Shown in pieces: positions 23,331-32,937 of a stretch of DNA of 64,000 nt. Under the pieces are notes generated by a model. It did no database searches. It was given only the letters and a program-made list of their open reading frames with translations, and had not been told where the DNA came from. Numbering within the stretch: the first letter of the stretch is position 1; each line of letters begins with the position of its first letter. The DNA is taken from assembly GCA_045837725.1 (NCBI GenBank), contig JBEWZL010000098.1, forward strand, positions 310,001 to 374,000, in the 5' to 3' direction. The position numbers and the translations under genes are program-made. The stretch comes from Vermamoeba vermiformis. Its lineage: Eukaryota; Tubulinea; Echinamoebida.

Positions 23331-24525
23331 ATGGCGAGCAATAAAGCTCCTGGAGACGTAGATGACATCAGAAAAGGTCTATCACGCATGGCTGTTGAAG
23401 ATGATGACGATGGATGGTTAGGAGGATCAACCAATAAGAAGAAGAGAAATACTAATAATAATGCCGGATCTCGTACAAACAACAACAATACTGGCGCGAA
23501 TAATAATAATAATCCTACACGTGGTCGTGGTCATGCACCGAATAATAAGAATAATAGCGGCAAAGATAAAGTCAAAATCCTCGCTGTGGCTTGGGACCAA
23601 GACGTTCTTTTGACACTTCAAAAACACGCGGATCTGGTACTTTAGCACAACTTTTCGTACAATGCCTCGCGACTTATCAAAATTATATTATAGGAATTAG
23701 ATTCTAGCCTAAAGAGGCTCATACTAGAGACACCAGAGATAGTAATAAATGCAAGTGACAGCGGTGCACAGGTGACGAAACGGTGCCTGTCAAAAGCACT
23801 CACGATGACTGAGGTGCCCAAGTCACTGGCACGATTCAAACAACTCAAACACAACGAGATTGTCGCGCAAGAAGTCAAACACAAGGGTCACGTGATCGGC
23901 TCGGTCTATTTCTGCGTGACGTCAGCGCTGCCAGATAAAATCTCGTCGTACAATCTCTTCAAGACTTATCCAATCAGAGCGTTCAAACCCAACTTTGTGT
24001 ACGAGGAGCAATTTGTTCGATTTTCAGGCCCTGTCATTCACACACAACATGAAAGCATTGAATATGTATTATGCTCCAGTAATAGAGTACGTTATATATT
24101 CTTTGTTTTGTATTGCATTTGACATTTTTTGTAGACAACGGATCCAACGCAAAAGTTAGATCTGCTCGGTGGCACGTGTAATTTTACCATCGATCAAACC
24201 CCAGCACATTCAGCTGCACGAGAATTCCTGGAAGAAATGTCTTATTTCGGCTGAAGATCTCGCACAAGTGCAACAACAGCTCGTCTCACTCTTTGACACG
24301 TGTCAAAAGAAGTACTTGTTCGGCGCACCAGCGTACAAAGTGTCGCTCGAACAATTGCCCGAACAAGTTAGAAATCACGTGCCACAAGTAGGCCAGGAAA
24401 AAGAGTTGAATGAAAATAGCGAAAAAGAAAAATTATTTTGGATGCAGCCGAAGGATATTGTCACGTCTGAGCAGTTCAGATTTGGTCCTAAAAATTCAAT
24501 CAAGGAGTTTTATGGCCTAAAGTAA
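23331..24525 (+). CDS. Unknown protein with Asn-rich N-terminus; last exon has two possible frames
   Basis: Exons 23331..23636 and 23694..24086 are clear and join in phase 0. The start is acidic (EDDDDGWLGG), then comes an Asn-rich low-complexity part with basic patches, then a folded-looking domain (KVKILAVAWDQDVLLTLQKH and FKPNFVYEEQFVRFSGPVIH). For the last exon, an acceptor at 24134 gives 39 more residues ending at the TGA at 24252 (272 residues in all). An acceptor at 24159 gives a different frame running to 24525 (354 residues in all), with a charged tail (SAEDLAQVQQQLVSLFDT, LFWMQPKDIVTSEQF). Both frames look protein-like, so either alternative 3' splice sites are used or one is a relic. 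No family recognised. Confidence 0.6.
24294..24305. promoter_or_regulatory. TGACACGTGTCA palindrome in the 3' part of the Asn-rich gene
   Basis: Exact copy, 16 bp when the flanking T/A are counted. It is the only one of six that would lie in coding DNA, and only if the longer frame of this gene is used. Confidence 0.55.
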
Positions 24526-24681
24526 ACATAATCTTCATGCAATCTCTTATAATTACGCCATACGGATTTAAAATGAGAATTGGGACAAAATCGATTTTCC
24601 AATTTTCGTAATTGCATATCAAGCGTTCGGTTTACAAGAAGAGCTGTATTGAGAGTGCGTTATCATATAATCAGCGCTGCT

Positions 24682-26010
24682 ATGGAACGCAACGATGATC
24701 AAGTACTGCCCCCTGAAGTGTGGTGTCACGTCTTCACTTTTATTGACGATTTTGACGATTTTATAGCTTTAAAAATGGTAAATCAATTATTTTATCAAGA
24801 ATTGCATGCCATGGATCCACTTTCCCTCGTTGATAGTGCGATAAAAATTCCAGAAGGTAAAAATTAAATTAATTATCGTAATTATTATTTTAATGAGTTA
24901 ACAGAGATTCGAAATCATTTCAAAAGCCGTCATACAATACCTACTCTTCCAACAGAGGATTTGTTGCAAGCGTAATTACCTAATTAACATTTCAAATCGG
25001 GTTGATCCGAATCTAACTTTGACGCAGAGCTGCAAGTGAGGACTCTGGTACCAAGATGCAAGTCAATGTCTTTCGAACAGTTTTTCTCGGTTCACAGCAC
25101 TGCGGAAGGACGACATTTTTGCATAGAGTTGTTGTACGTGGAACTTGTTTGACCAAAAAAACTCGTGTACTTAATGCTCTATTAGCACGGAGATTACAAA
25201 GAGGATGTTGAACCTACTATTGGTGCTGGATTCGTAAGTCTGAATTACTAACCATGTAGTATTAACTAATGGTTGCTCTAGTGTAAGGCAACACTTACGG
25301 ATTCTAGCGGAGTTGTTTCTCAAATGGAGATTGTAAGTATCATACAAGTCTTATTAACGAATTAACATTAATTTAGTGGGAGAGTCCCGGCGTAAGTGTC
25401 GACTAGAATGACACGTGTCAAAGTGTCATTTTTGGGTATCCCTTAGTAACATTACGCCACTTGCATAGCTCGAACGTTTAGCAGTTTTAGGCACAATGTA
25501 TATCCGAGGAGCACAATCGATATTTTTGTCCTTCGGCATTGACAATCGTGACAGTTTTGTGACGACGATCAATTGCAACCTGCCACAAATCTACGAGGTT
25601 GTCAGACACTTCAAACCGGAGCGACAGCCAGTCATTTATTTGCTTGGTCTCAGGTCTGACCTTGAACGCAAAGTGCCAAAAGGCGAAGCCAAAGTAAGTG
25701 TCATACAACAATTTTGACGTCAATGAATTGGATTTAAATTGTCTTTTTTGCAGGCCCTTGCCCGAGTATTGAACATCAAGTACTTTGAGTGCTCTGCTAA
25801 ATTAAATCAAAACGTGAAAGAAGTGATGGAAGAAATGAAAGATGATTTAGTAAAATCTTTACGGTACGTATTGATAGTTCGTATCAGATGCGTTATGAAG
25901 TACTTTTGAAATTAATTTGTTTCGTTAAAATAAACAGAGTAAATTCAATTCACCGGCCCAGTTTGCCGAATCGCAACACCAATCAGGATCGCAGGTGTAT
26001 AACTCAATAA
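24682..26010 (+). CDS. F-box / Rab-like pseudo-GTPase fusion protein 1
   Basis: Nine exons: 24682..24856, 24905..24971, 25028..25133, 25186..25233, 25282..25332, 25377..25391 (15 nt), 25469..25693, 25754..25863 and 25938..26010, giving 289 residues. Residues 8-35 are an F-box (LPPEVWCHVFTFIDDFDDFI, then ALKMVNQLFYQEL). A Ras/Rab fold follows: a P-loop-like FLGSQHCGRTTF with Arg for the invariant Lys, switch I PTIGAGF, G3 as WESPG instead of WDTAG, then a Rab-like MYIRGAQSIFLSFGIDNRDS, G4 as GLRSDL instead of NKxD, and an intact G5 FECSAK. The C-terminus CITQ fits a CaaX prenylation box. F-box proteins bind Skp1 in SCF ubiquitin ligases, so this looks like a membrane-tethered substrate adaptor whose GTPase part may not bind or cycle nucleotide normally. 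The next gene is a paralogue with matching intron positions. Confidence 0.8.
25409..25420. promoter_or_regulatory. TGACACGTGTCA palindrome in the intron after the 15-nt exon
   Basis: Exact copy in intron 25392..25468, followed four bases later by another AGTGTCA half-site. The paralogue has a copy in the equivalent intron. Confidence 0.6.
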
Positions 26011-26022
26011 ATAAATTAATGC

Positions 26023-26340
26023 TGCTTTCATCGCACTGCTGAACGAGTGGCTGCCAGTTCTGCACGACGCGTACAAATCAGAGACTTCACAACAACAGCC
26101 CGTGATGTACTTGTGTTGGGACTCAAAGCTGATCGCGAAGCCCAGCGCCAAGTGTCAATGAATGAAGCCAAGGTAAGTGCCAAAGTAAAGTGTCAACGTG
26201 TCACCTCAGCCAGTCATTCAATCGTACCATAACCTTAAGAACCATATTTAGTTGTATTCGACAAATATTTAATTCTTTTACAGAATATTGCACGAGCGTT
26301 GAACTGTTCGGTATTTAGCTTGCAATCAATTTTCAAATAA
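26023..26340 (+). pseudogene. Broken third copy of the F-box/Rab-like family (C-terminal fragment)
   Basis: A stretch between the two intact genes resembles their C-terminal third. One frame reads like the region before G4 (EWLPVLHDAYKSETSQQQPV). Another frame continues as LGLKADREAQRQVSMNEAK, matching GLKSDLxxxSQVSTDEAK of the downstream gene. A GT-AG-like intron follows, then NIARALNCSVFS, matching the exon IIARVLKMKYFE. The two parts are out of frame with each other, there is no F-box or P-loop, and the stop comes early. It is best read as a decayed tandem duplicate. Confidence 0.65.
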
Positions 26341-26372
26341 ATTCAATGCGATAGTGACCACAATATCCTCAA

Positions 26373-27756
26373 ATGGAGAAACAAGCACGCGCAACACTTC
26401 CACCCGAAATATGGTACCATATCCTCTCGTTCATTGGTGAGGCGGATCAATATTTACCGGATCAAAATGCCATCAATAATTTTTTCAGACGAGAAAATCT
26501 AAAATTAGTCAATCGATTATTTTACAAAGAGCTCGCGCCTCGTACTATAAAGGCGGAATTCCTGAATTTTTATAATGACGTTAGAATTTATAAAGGTAAT
26601 AATTTGATATATACTTGCACCGGAACTGACCTGCTATATAGAAAGCTTAGAATATCTACGAAAAAGAGGTTCGTTGTATTCTAAAATGCTTGAGAATTCC
26701 GGGGGAGTGTATGTTTGGTCCCGATCCAGAATTCAATTAACGATTTGCAAGCTAGATCGCAACAGGAGACGAAAGACAACACTTCAGTTTTCAACGTGAT
26801 TGCCCTTGGAATGTCGGGATGCGGAACAACGTCTTTGTTGGCCTCTTATGCAGTACGTCAACAATTTTCGATGACCGTTGAAATTCTAACGGAAGTCTTT
26901 ATCAGCGAGGACAGTACGAAGAACAACGCAGAGGAACGGTAGGCGGTGCAATTGTAAGGTCAATTTGGTCTTTTTGAAATGAAACTAATGTTGGTTCAAA
27001 TAGTACAATAAGCAATTAGTGGATCGCGACGGGTTCACGACACAATTAAACTTCGTAAGTATTGAAGAGTCTTATATATTATTATTGGCCTAACGAGATT
27101 TTAATCTAATGTAGTGGGACTTTGCTGGGGTAAGTAGATCTGCATGACACGTGTCAAAGTGACATTCAAATACGATATTATAATAATATCTGCCGTAGCA
27201 ATCGAGGTACCAGTACTTGTTAGTGAGTCAATATAAAGCAGCGCGCGCAGTGTTATTGTGTTTCAGTGTTGATGATCGGAAGAGTTTGCGGACACTCTTC
27301 GACTACTTTGTACCGGAAATGTGTAGAGCCTATCAGTGTCTTGCACCAGACGATCCTCAGCCCGTGTTATATTTAATAGGACTCAAATCTGACTTGCAAG
27401 ACCAGAGTCAAGTGTCAACTGACGAGGCGAAGGTAAAGTGTCAAAAAGTGTCAATATCAATTACCTTCGACGGACTATAATCTGGTATACAGATCATTGC
27501 ACGAGTACTGAAAATGAAGTACTTTGAGTGCTCTGCGAAATTATATCAAAATTTGAACGAGATGATGGAAGAGTTGAAAAACGACTTGCGAGGGCCTCTA
27601 AGGTACCATTTTACCTCCGCAATTAATTGTGGATTTTCTTCAGCTAACTATAACTTTCATAGAATGTCGTGCGTGGATGTGCCACCTCAATCAGTTGTCG
27701 TTGCCGGCTCCTATCCTCAGCTGGATCGAGGTTGTAGATTTTGCTTGATCCAATAA
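26373..27756 (+). CDS. F-box / Rab-like pseudo-GTPase fusion protein 2
   Basis: Nine exons: 26373..26595, 26642..26708, 26756..26852, 26906..26953, 27004..27054, 27115..27129 (15 nt), 27199..27432, 27493..27602 and 27663..27756, giving 312 residues. The F-box is LPPEIWYHILSFIG, then ENLKLVNRLFYKEL. The P-loop is LGMSGCGTTS, with Thr replacing the invariant Lys. G3 is intact and Rab-like (WDFAG then QSRYQYL across the intron). The switch I region is altered (GTVGGAI), G4 is GLKSDL (Asn lost) and G5 is FECSAK. The tail CRFCLIQ ends in a CaaX box (CLIQ). Exon phases and the 15-nt exon match the upstream paralogue, so the pair arose by tandem duplication after the fusion. Likely role: an SCF-type adaptor on membranes; the partner is unknown. 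Confidence 0.8.
27145..27156. promoter_or_regulatory. TGACACGTGTCA palindrome in the paralogous intron
   Basis: Exact copy in intron 27130..27198, the intron equivalent to the one holding 25409..25420. Both are followed by an AAAGTG word. Confidence 0.6.
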
Positions 27757-28301
27757 GTCTGCATTAAATGGTATTATCATATATTTCGTATTACTCTATT
27801 TCCAACTTCTCCTTGTTTCCCGTTGTGTTGTTTTTTTTTTTTTTAAAAATTAAGGCCCAAATAAAAAAAAAAAAAATTTTTTTTTTGGTGATAAAATGCC
27901 AATATTATGTTGCTAAACGTAATGGACAAAATAATTTTTTGATGATTCGATTTATTGGTCAATAGAAAAATATTTTGGATTGCTAGCAACTTACCAAACA
28001 ATTATAATAATCCGAAATTAGTTGAATAGCGATGCAAATAATTTTTTTAATTTACTTGTGGCTTGAGGTAGGATGAGCGGTGATTCAATAGTCCCACTAC
28101 TAGTAACTATTTTAAGGATCACCACAACACCTACGTAATGTCGGTTTAGACGCTCAGCTCGGTGGTCAATAAGGCGTGGTCAAGAAGCAGTCTCACCAGC
28201 CAGAAACGAGATTTCGAAAGCTCAAAATGAATTTTTTTTTTTGTGCCATTCTTCTTTACCACCCACACAACGCAAACACAACAGCCACTTACAACAATGA
28301 C
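27757..28301. other. Intergenic region with long T and A runs
   Basis: Positions 27830..27886 hold a T run, a short mixed stretch, then an A run and another T run that could pair. The rest is AT-rich promoter DNA of the first divergent actin. No gene seen. Confidence 0.5.
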
Positions 28302-29429
28302 ATGTCTTCTATCGGTCAAGCAGTAGTGATCGACAACGGCTCTGACACGATTAAAGCAGGTTTTGCCGGCCACGACGCACCTCGTTTTGTCTTTCCAACC
28401 GTCGTTGGTCGTCCTCGCCAAGCTAATGGAAGCACTTTAATTAATTCAACTTGTACTTATGTTGGTGACGAAGCTCAAAGGAGGCGTAGTTTATTGGCTT
28501 TGAAATATCCCATAGAGAATAGAATAATTACGAACTGGGACGATATGGAGCAGCTCTGGTACCACACATTCTACAACGAGCTGCGAGTAGCACCTGAAGA
28601 ACGTCCTGTCTTGCTCGCTGAAGGGTTTTGGGCCCCCAAAGCCCGCAAAGAGAAGATGACGCAGATTATGTTCGAGACGTTCAACACACCCGCCCTGTGC
28701 ATGGCCCTACAACCTGTATTGGCTCTCTTCAACTCTGGTCGTACGACTGGTGTTGTGTTGGACTGTGGTGAAGGTGTTTCGGAGGTTAGTCTTATCTATG
28801 AAGGTTACAGTTTGCCTCATTCGGCCCTGCGTTCTCCCTTGGCCGGTCGTGATTTGACAGACTACTTGATGAAGATCTTGGTTGAGCGTGGCTACTCTTT
28901 CAGCACTACTGCCGAACATGAAATCGTTCGTGACATCAAGGAGAAGCTGTGTTACGTTGCCCCAGACTTTGAACAAGACATGGCCATTGCAGCTGCGTCC
29001 TCGCAATTAGAGCGGCACTACGCACTGCCTGACGGTCAAGTGATCACGCTCAACAACGAGCGATTACGCTGTGCTGAAGCGTTGTTCCAACCTACATTTA
29101 TTGGCAGTGAAACAACTGGTGTCCACGAGATCATCTACAACGCAATCATGAAGAGTGACGTGGATATCCGCCGAGAGGTCTACAGCAACATTGTATTGAC
29201 TGGCGGCACAACGATGTTCCCTGGTTTTGCTGAGCGATTACAAAGAGAGCTGACAGCACTTGCTCCGGTCACAATGCCAGTTAATGTTATTGCACCTCCT
29301 GAGCGACAATACTCGGCGTGGATTGGAGGCTCGATACTCGCTTCGTTGCCTGAGTTCCAAGACGAGTGGATCTTGAACGAAGAGTACGCCGAATTTGGTC
29401 CCTCGATCATTCACAAAAAGTGCTTTTAA
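28302..29429 (+). CDS. Divergent actin 1 (intronless)
   Basis: A single exon of 375 residues, exactly the length of conventional actin. The ATG at 28302 is chosen because it gives an actin-length N-terminus; the frame is open further upstream but is not actin-like. Much of the sequence is conventional actin ([63 protein letters not shown], ending HKKCF). ATP-site loops are altered. The first phosphate loop reads [10 protein letters not shown] rather than DNGSGxxKAG, the second reads DCGEGVSE with Glu for the conserved His, and the His73 site reads PIENR. The DNase loop region is replaced. It may be an actin-like subunit with changed nucleotide or polymer behaviour. It is a tandem partner of the gene at 30345. 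Confidence 0.85.
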   Translation: MSSIGQAVVIDNGSDTIKAGFAGHDAPRFVFPTVVGRPRQANGSTLINSTCTYVGDEAQRRRSLLALKYPIENRIITNWDDMEQLWYHTFYNELRVAPEERPVLLAEGFWAPKARKEKMTQIMFETFNTPALCMALQPVLALFNSGRTTGVVLDCGEGVSEVSLIYEGYSLPHSALRSPLAGRDLTDYLMKILVERGYSFSTTAEHEIVRDIKEKLCYVAPDFEQDMAIAAASSQLERHYALPDGQVITLNNERLRCAEALFQPTFIGSETTGVHEIIYNAIMKSDVDIRREVYSNIVLTGGTTMFPGFAERLQRELTALAPVTMPVNVIAPPERQYSAWIGGSILASLPEFQDEWILNEEYAEFGPSIIHKKCF

Positions 29430-30344
29430 GTCAAAGTCGCTGGCCATCTTAACGCAATGAGCCAATCGTTAACACAAGGCAACCAACTAAACAAGGACGA
29501 AATGACCTAAAAAAAGATGACATCAGTTAGTATACTCGTTCAATTAGCTTCTACAACCTAATATAATAGCTATCAACTGCGCCTACTTTTATGCGGCCCT
29601 TGTGGCAATAAACTTCTTACTCGTAATAGTAAATGCTCGTTCTAAGCACCAAAGCCAAATAATGTAACGCCCTGTTTTCTTAGAGCACAAACGACGTCTG
29701 TTGTAGTCACTGTCTTTCTTCGGCCAAGTTCTGTAAGCGAAGGTTATAAATGTTTTAGATCTATCAGCGGTGTTTACCAGTGCAAGTAACGGCGTTGCGA
29801 ATTAAGTTATCCATAAATATTCTCATTACGCAGCGTAATTCCTCGTAAATAAGGTTACTGAGGCGTTTAACGCCGGCTCTAGAAAGAAATCAGTTTATTA
29901 TTTTAATTTTAATAAATTAATTGTTTTAAACCGAACTAGGGTGCTAATAGAAAGTACAATTGTTTTAAATTGCTGCACAATTATTATTAATAATATTTTT
30001 TAAAATGGTAGAATTTAATTTACCTTCTAGCAAGGCGCTTGAAAGCAGGCTTAGTCACAAATGGTTCAATATGACCACGGAGCATCTTTGGGCGTCTTTT
30101 AACACCGCCTTTGCCAAGTGCTTTGCCTTCGAAGCTACGACTCGACATTTTACACTAAATAACTGGCGCACCCAAGGTGTCTATGCTAAAACACGTGACC
30201 GCAAGCGCGTAATCACCAATCAAAGTGAGATTCCGAGTTCGGGACGAAAGAAAGCTTATTTTTTGTTTTGGCAATTTCTCACTCAACAAACAACACAACA
30301 ACACAACGGCGTTTCACAACCAGACTCGCACAACAATAACAGCG
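29430..30344. other. Intergenic region between the tandem actins (0.9 kb)
   Basis: The first 50 bp after the stop resemble the 3' flank of the second actin (shared CTGGCCATCTTAACGCA), so the duplication included the 3' flank. A 129-codon frame overlapping the second actin's start is judged spurious. Confidence 0.5.
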
Positions 30345-31481
30345 ATGGCGTGTGCTACCGTTGGTCAAGCGGTAGTGATCGACAACGGCTCTGACACGAT
30401 CAAAGCAGGCGTTGCAGGTCACGACGCACCTCGTTTTGTCTTTCCAACCGTCATTGGTCGTCCTCGCCACGCCAATCTGTTTGGTCACAGTGGAACTCCC
30501 ATACTAAAAGACGCTTATGTTGGTGACGATGCTCAAAGGAAGCGAGGCTTGTTGACTCTGAGATATCCTGTAGAAAGAGGTGTAATTACGAACTGGGACG
30601 ATATGGAGCAGCTCTGGTACCACACATTCTACAACGAGCTGCGAGTAGCACCTGAAGAACGTCCTGTCTTGCTCGCTGAAGGGTCTTGGCTAACCAACGC
30701 GAACCGAGACAAGATGACGCAGATTATGTTCGAGACATTCAGCACTCCCTTGTTGTTTATCGCTAATCAAGCCGTCCTCGCTCTCTACAACTCTGGTCGC
30801 ACCAGTGGTCTCGTGGTGGACTGCGGCCATGGCACGACACATGTCACTCCTGTTTACGATGGTTATCCTATACCTGGCGCGATTATCAGCACAGATTTGG
30901 CAGGTTACACTTTGACTGATCGCTTAATGCACAAATTGACTCTTCGCGGCTACAGTGAGAAATCTGTCAATCGTGAAGTCGTTCGTGACATCAAGGAGAA
31001 ACTGTGTTACGTTGCCACAGACTTTCAACAAGACATGGGAAACGCAGCTGCGTCCTCGCAATTAGAGCGGCACTACACACTGCCTGACGGTCAAGTGATC
31101 ACACTCAACAACGAGCGATTTCTCTGTGTAGAACCGTTGTTTCAGCCCACTCTCTTGGGTACTGAGACACGAGCATTACATGAGATTGCTTACAATTCTC
31201 TCATGAAGAGTGACGTGGATATTCGCCGAGAGCTCTACAACAACATAGTCGTGACTGGCGGCACAACGATGTTCCCTGGCTTTGCTGAACGATTACAAAG
31301 AGAACTGACAGCACTTGCTCCAGTCACCATGCGAGTCAATGTTATTGCACCTCCTGAGCGACAATACTCGGCGTGGATTGGAGGCTCGATACTCGCTTCG
31401 TTGCCTGAGTTCCAAGACCAGTGGCTCACTGCGACCGAGTATGCCGAGTTTGGCTCCAGCATACATAAAAAGTGCATGTAA
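30345..31481 (+). CDS. Divergent actin 2 (intronless)
   Basis: A single exon of 378 residues. It is actin-like throughout ([65 protein letters not shown], ending HKKCM). It is more diverged than its neighbour in subdomains 3-4 ([20 protein letters not shown]). The second phosphate loop is DCGHGTTH and the His73 site reads PVERG. Segments of exact DNA identity with the first gene alternate with diverged segments, as expected from gene conversion. It probably belongs to a lineage-specific actin-related subfamily. Confidence 0.85.
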   Translation: MACATVGQAVVIDNGSDTIKAGVAGHDAPRFVFPTVIGRPRHANLFGHSGTPILKDAYVGDDAQRKRGLLTLRYPVERGVITNWDDMEQLWYHTFYNELRVAPEERPVLLAEGSWLTNANRDKMTQIMFETFSTPLLFIANQAVLALYNSGRTSGLVVDCGHGTTHVTPVYDGYPIPGAIISTDLAGYTLTDRLMHKLTLRGYSEKSVNREVVRDIKEKLCYVATDFQQDMGNAAASSQLERHYTLPDGQVITLNNERFLCVEPLFQPTLLGTETRALHEIAYNSLMKSDVDIRRELYNNIVVTGGTTMFPGFAERLQRELTALAPVTMRVNVIAPPERQYSAWIGGSILASLPEFQDQWLTATEYAEFGSSIHKKCM

Positions 31482-31665
31482 GTCAAGGCATCTGGCCATC
31501 TTAACGCATGAGGCAATCGCCAGAAGAACGAGTGACTTTGTAAGGAAATCTTGGCCAAGATTATCCGATTTCAGCGCTTCGTTAACAACACAATGGTAGC
31601 AAATATGTAAAAAAAGCCTGTTGTACAATTTCTTTGCAGTTAGAAGGAGCATTGACGCAATCAGA

Positions 31666-32930
31666 ATGGCAAGTTCGGTAGTTTGATTACCGTGCGCACT
31701 CCAATAAATTTAATATTCAACAGAGAATCAAGAAAAATACATTGTTGCTATTAGTGGCTACAGTAGGAATTATTTGGATAATTTTTCAATTTTTGGTAGT
31801 CAGCAACAAGCCAGATGTTCCTGATCAGCGCAAACAGTTATCAACCTACAGCGATTTATTCTTTATATTAACAAAAAATACAGATAAAACGTGGCAAGAT
31901 ATTCAATTTTTATGCTCTGTCGAGGCTGCGTGTCAGATTCACCCTCAAAAATCAATCGTAATTTATTACCTCGATGATTTAGCCTCAGATCCGCATCAAA
32001 ACGATTTTTGGGCTCATATGTATGATTTTAATTAATTAACATGCTTAAACACGCTAATGAACGTTGTGTAGAATCGCGAAATGCTCCGTGTCATTCAGCA
32101 GACTTTGGCTCGACGAAGAAATTTCAGAAGTTGATGAAGAGATCGCTGATTGGTGGAAAAATAATCGCAACGACATGCAATATAATCACGTGAGCGATAT
32201 TTCCCGATTAGTGCTGTTGTACAAGCACGGCGGAGTGTACTTAGACACGGACTACGTGCCGATCCGGTCACTCACAGAGCTCCGCAATACACTAGGCAAG
32301 TCAATCACTCATAATTAACACGCGATCTAATTACTATATTAGGCTATCAAGGCCCTTCGTTGCGTTATCTCGGCGAGTAAGTAGTTGAAATGTTGAACTA
32401 ACGACTAGATCTGACACCTTGTTAGAAATTCAGGCAAAGAATTGAACGGAGCAGTGATGATCTTTGATAGGCACAACAAGTTTATTAAACAGTGTTTGAT
32501 GGCGTTAATGACTGCCTGGGATCAGCGGTTGAAGGATGACGCTCTCTGGTCGTCACTTGGCCCCAAGCTACTGACACACGTATACGACCAATACGTACGT
32601 CATCTAGTATTACTATAGTACTACTCGAGCACAACTAACTTGCAATATATCAAGAAATTTCCAGAATTAGTGGTGAAGGCACTGGATGTGCAATACTTCT
32701 ATCCAATGCACTACACCGAAACGAATTTTCTAGCTGATTGGCCTAAGAGTCGTAAAGCAATGCAATTGAAGCAAATACTCAATACTACGAGCTATGGCAT
32801 TCATTTCTGGCACGCTAAGTCCGCGGATTTGGATCCGAGCCCGGATACGCTTTATGGTGATTTGCTGAATACTCATTGCCCCGTGACATACCATCAGTGG
32901 CAGGCGAATCGAGAGAATAAGAAGAATTAA
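31666..32930 (+). CDS. Golgi-type glycosyltransferase with DxD motif (Gly_transf_sug / OCH1-A4GALT type)
   Basis: Six exons: 31666..31677 (12 nt), 31724..32019, 32072..32295, 32343..32376, 32426..32594 and 32655..32930, giving 336 residues. The tiny first exon supplies MASS; the next begins a type II signal anchor (NTLLLLVATVGIIWIIFQF). HVSDISRLVLLYKHGGVYLD then TD contains the DxD metal/sugar-nucleotide site (D160-T-D162) in the usual GGxYxDxD setting. The C-terminal GIHFWHAKS is typical of the family. By family it adds a hexose in the Golgi lumen. Intron 3 begins GC instead of GT (32296), the only GC-AG intron that I needed. The stop lies 7 bp before the next gene's ATG. Confidence 0.82.
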
Positions 32931-32937
32931 TGAATAC

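Noticed and set aside
24160-24525. Separate gene for the 121-codon frame after the Asn-rich gene
   Set aside because: No promoter gap and no ATG at its start. It is better explained as an alternative last exon of the upstream gene.
27830-27886. T-run/A-run block as a terminator or retroposon tail
   Set aside because: No target-site duplication or adjacent element body was found; it is treated as simple-sequence DNA.
30005-30394. 129-codon frame overlapping the start of the second actin
   Set aside because: It overlaps the actin start in another frame and has low-complexity Gln/Asn/Ser runs from the CAACA-rich 5' leader.
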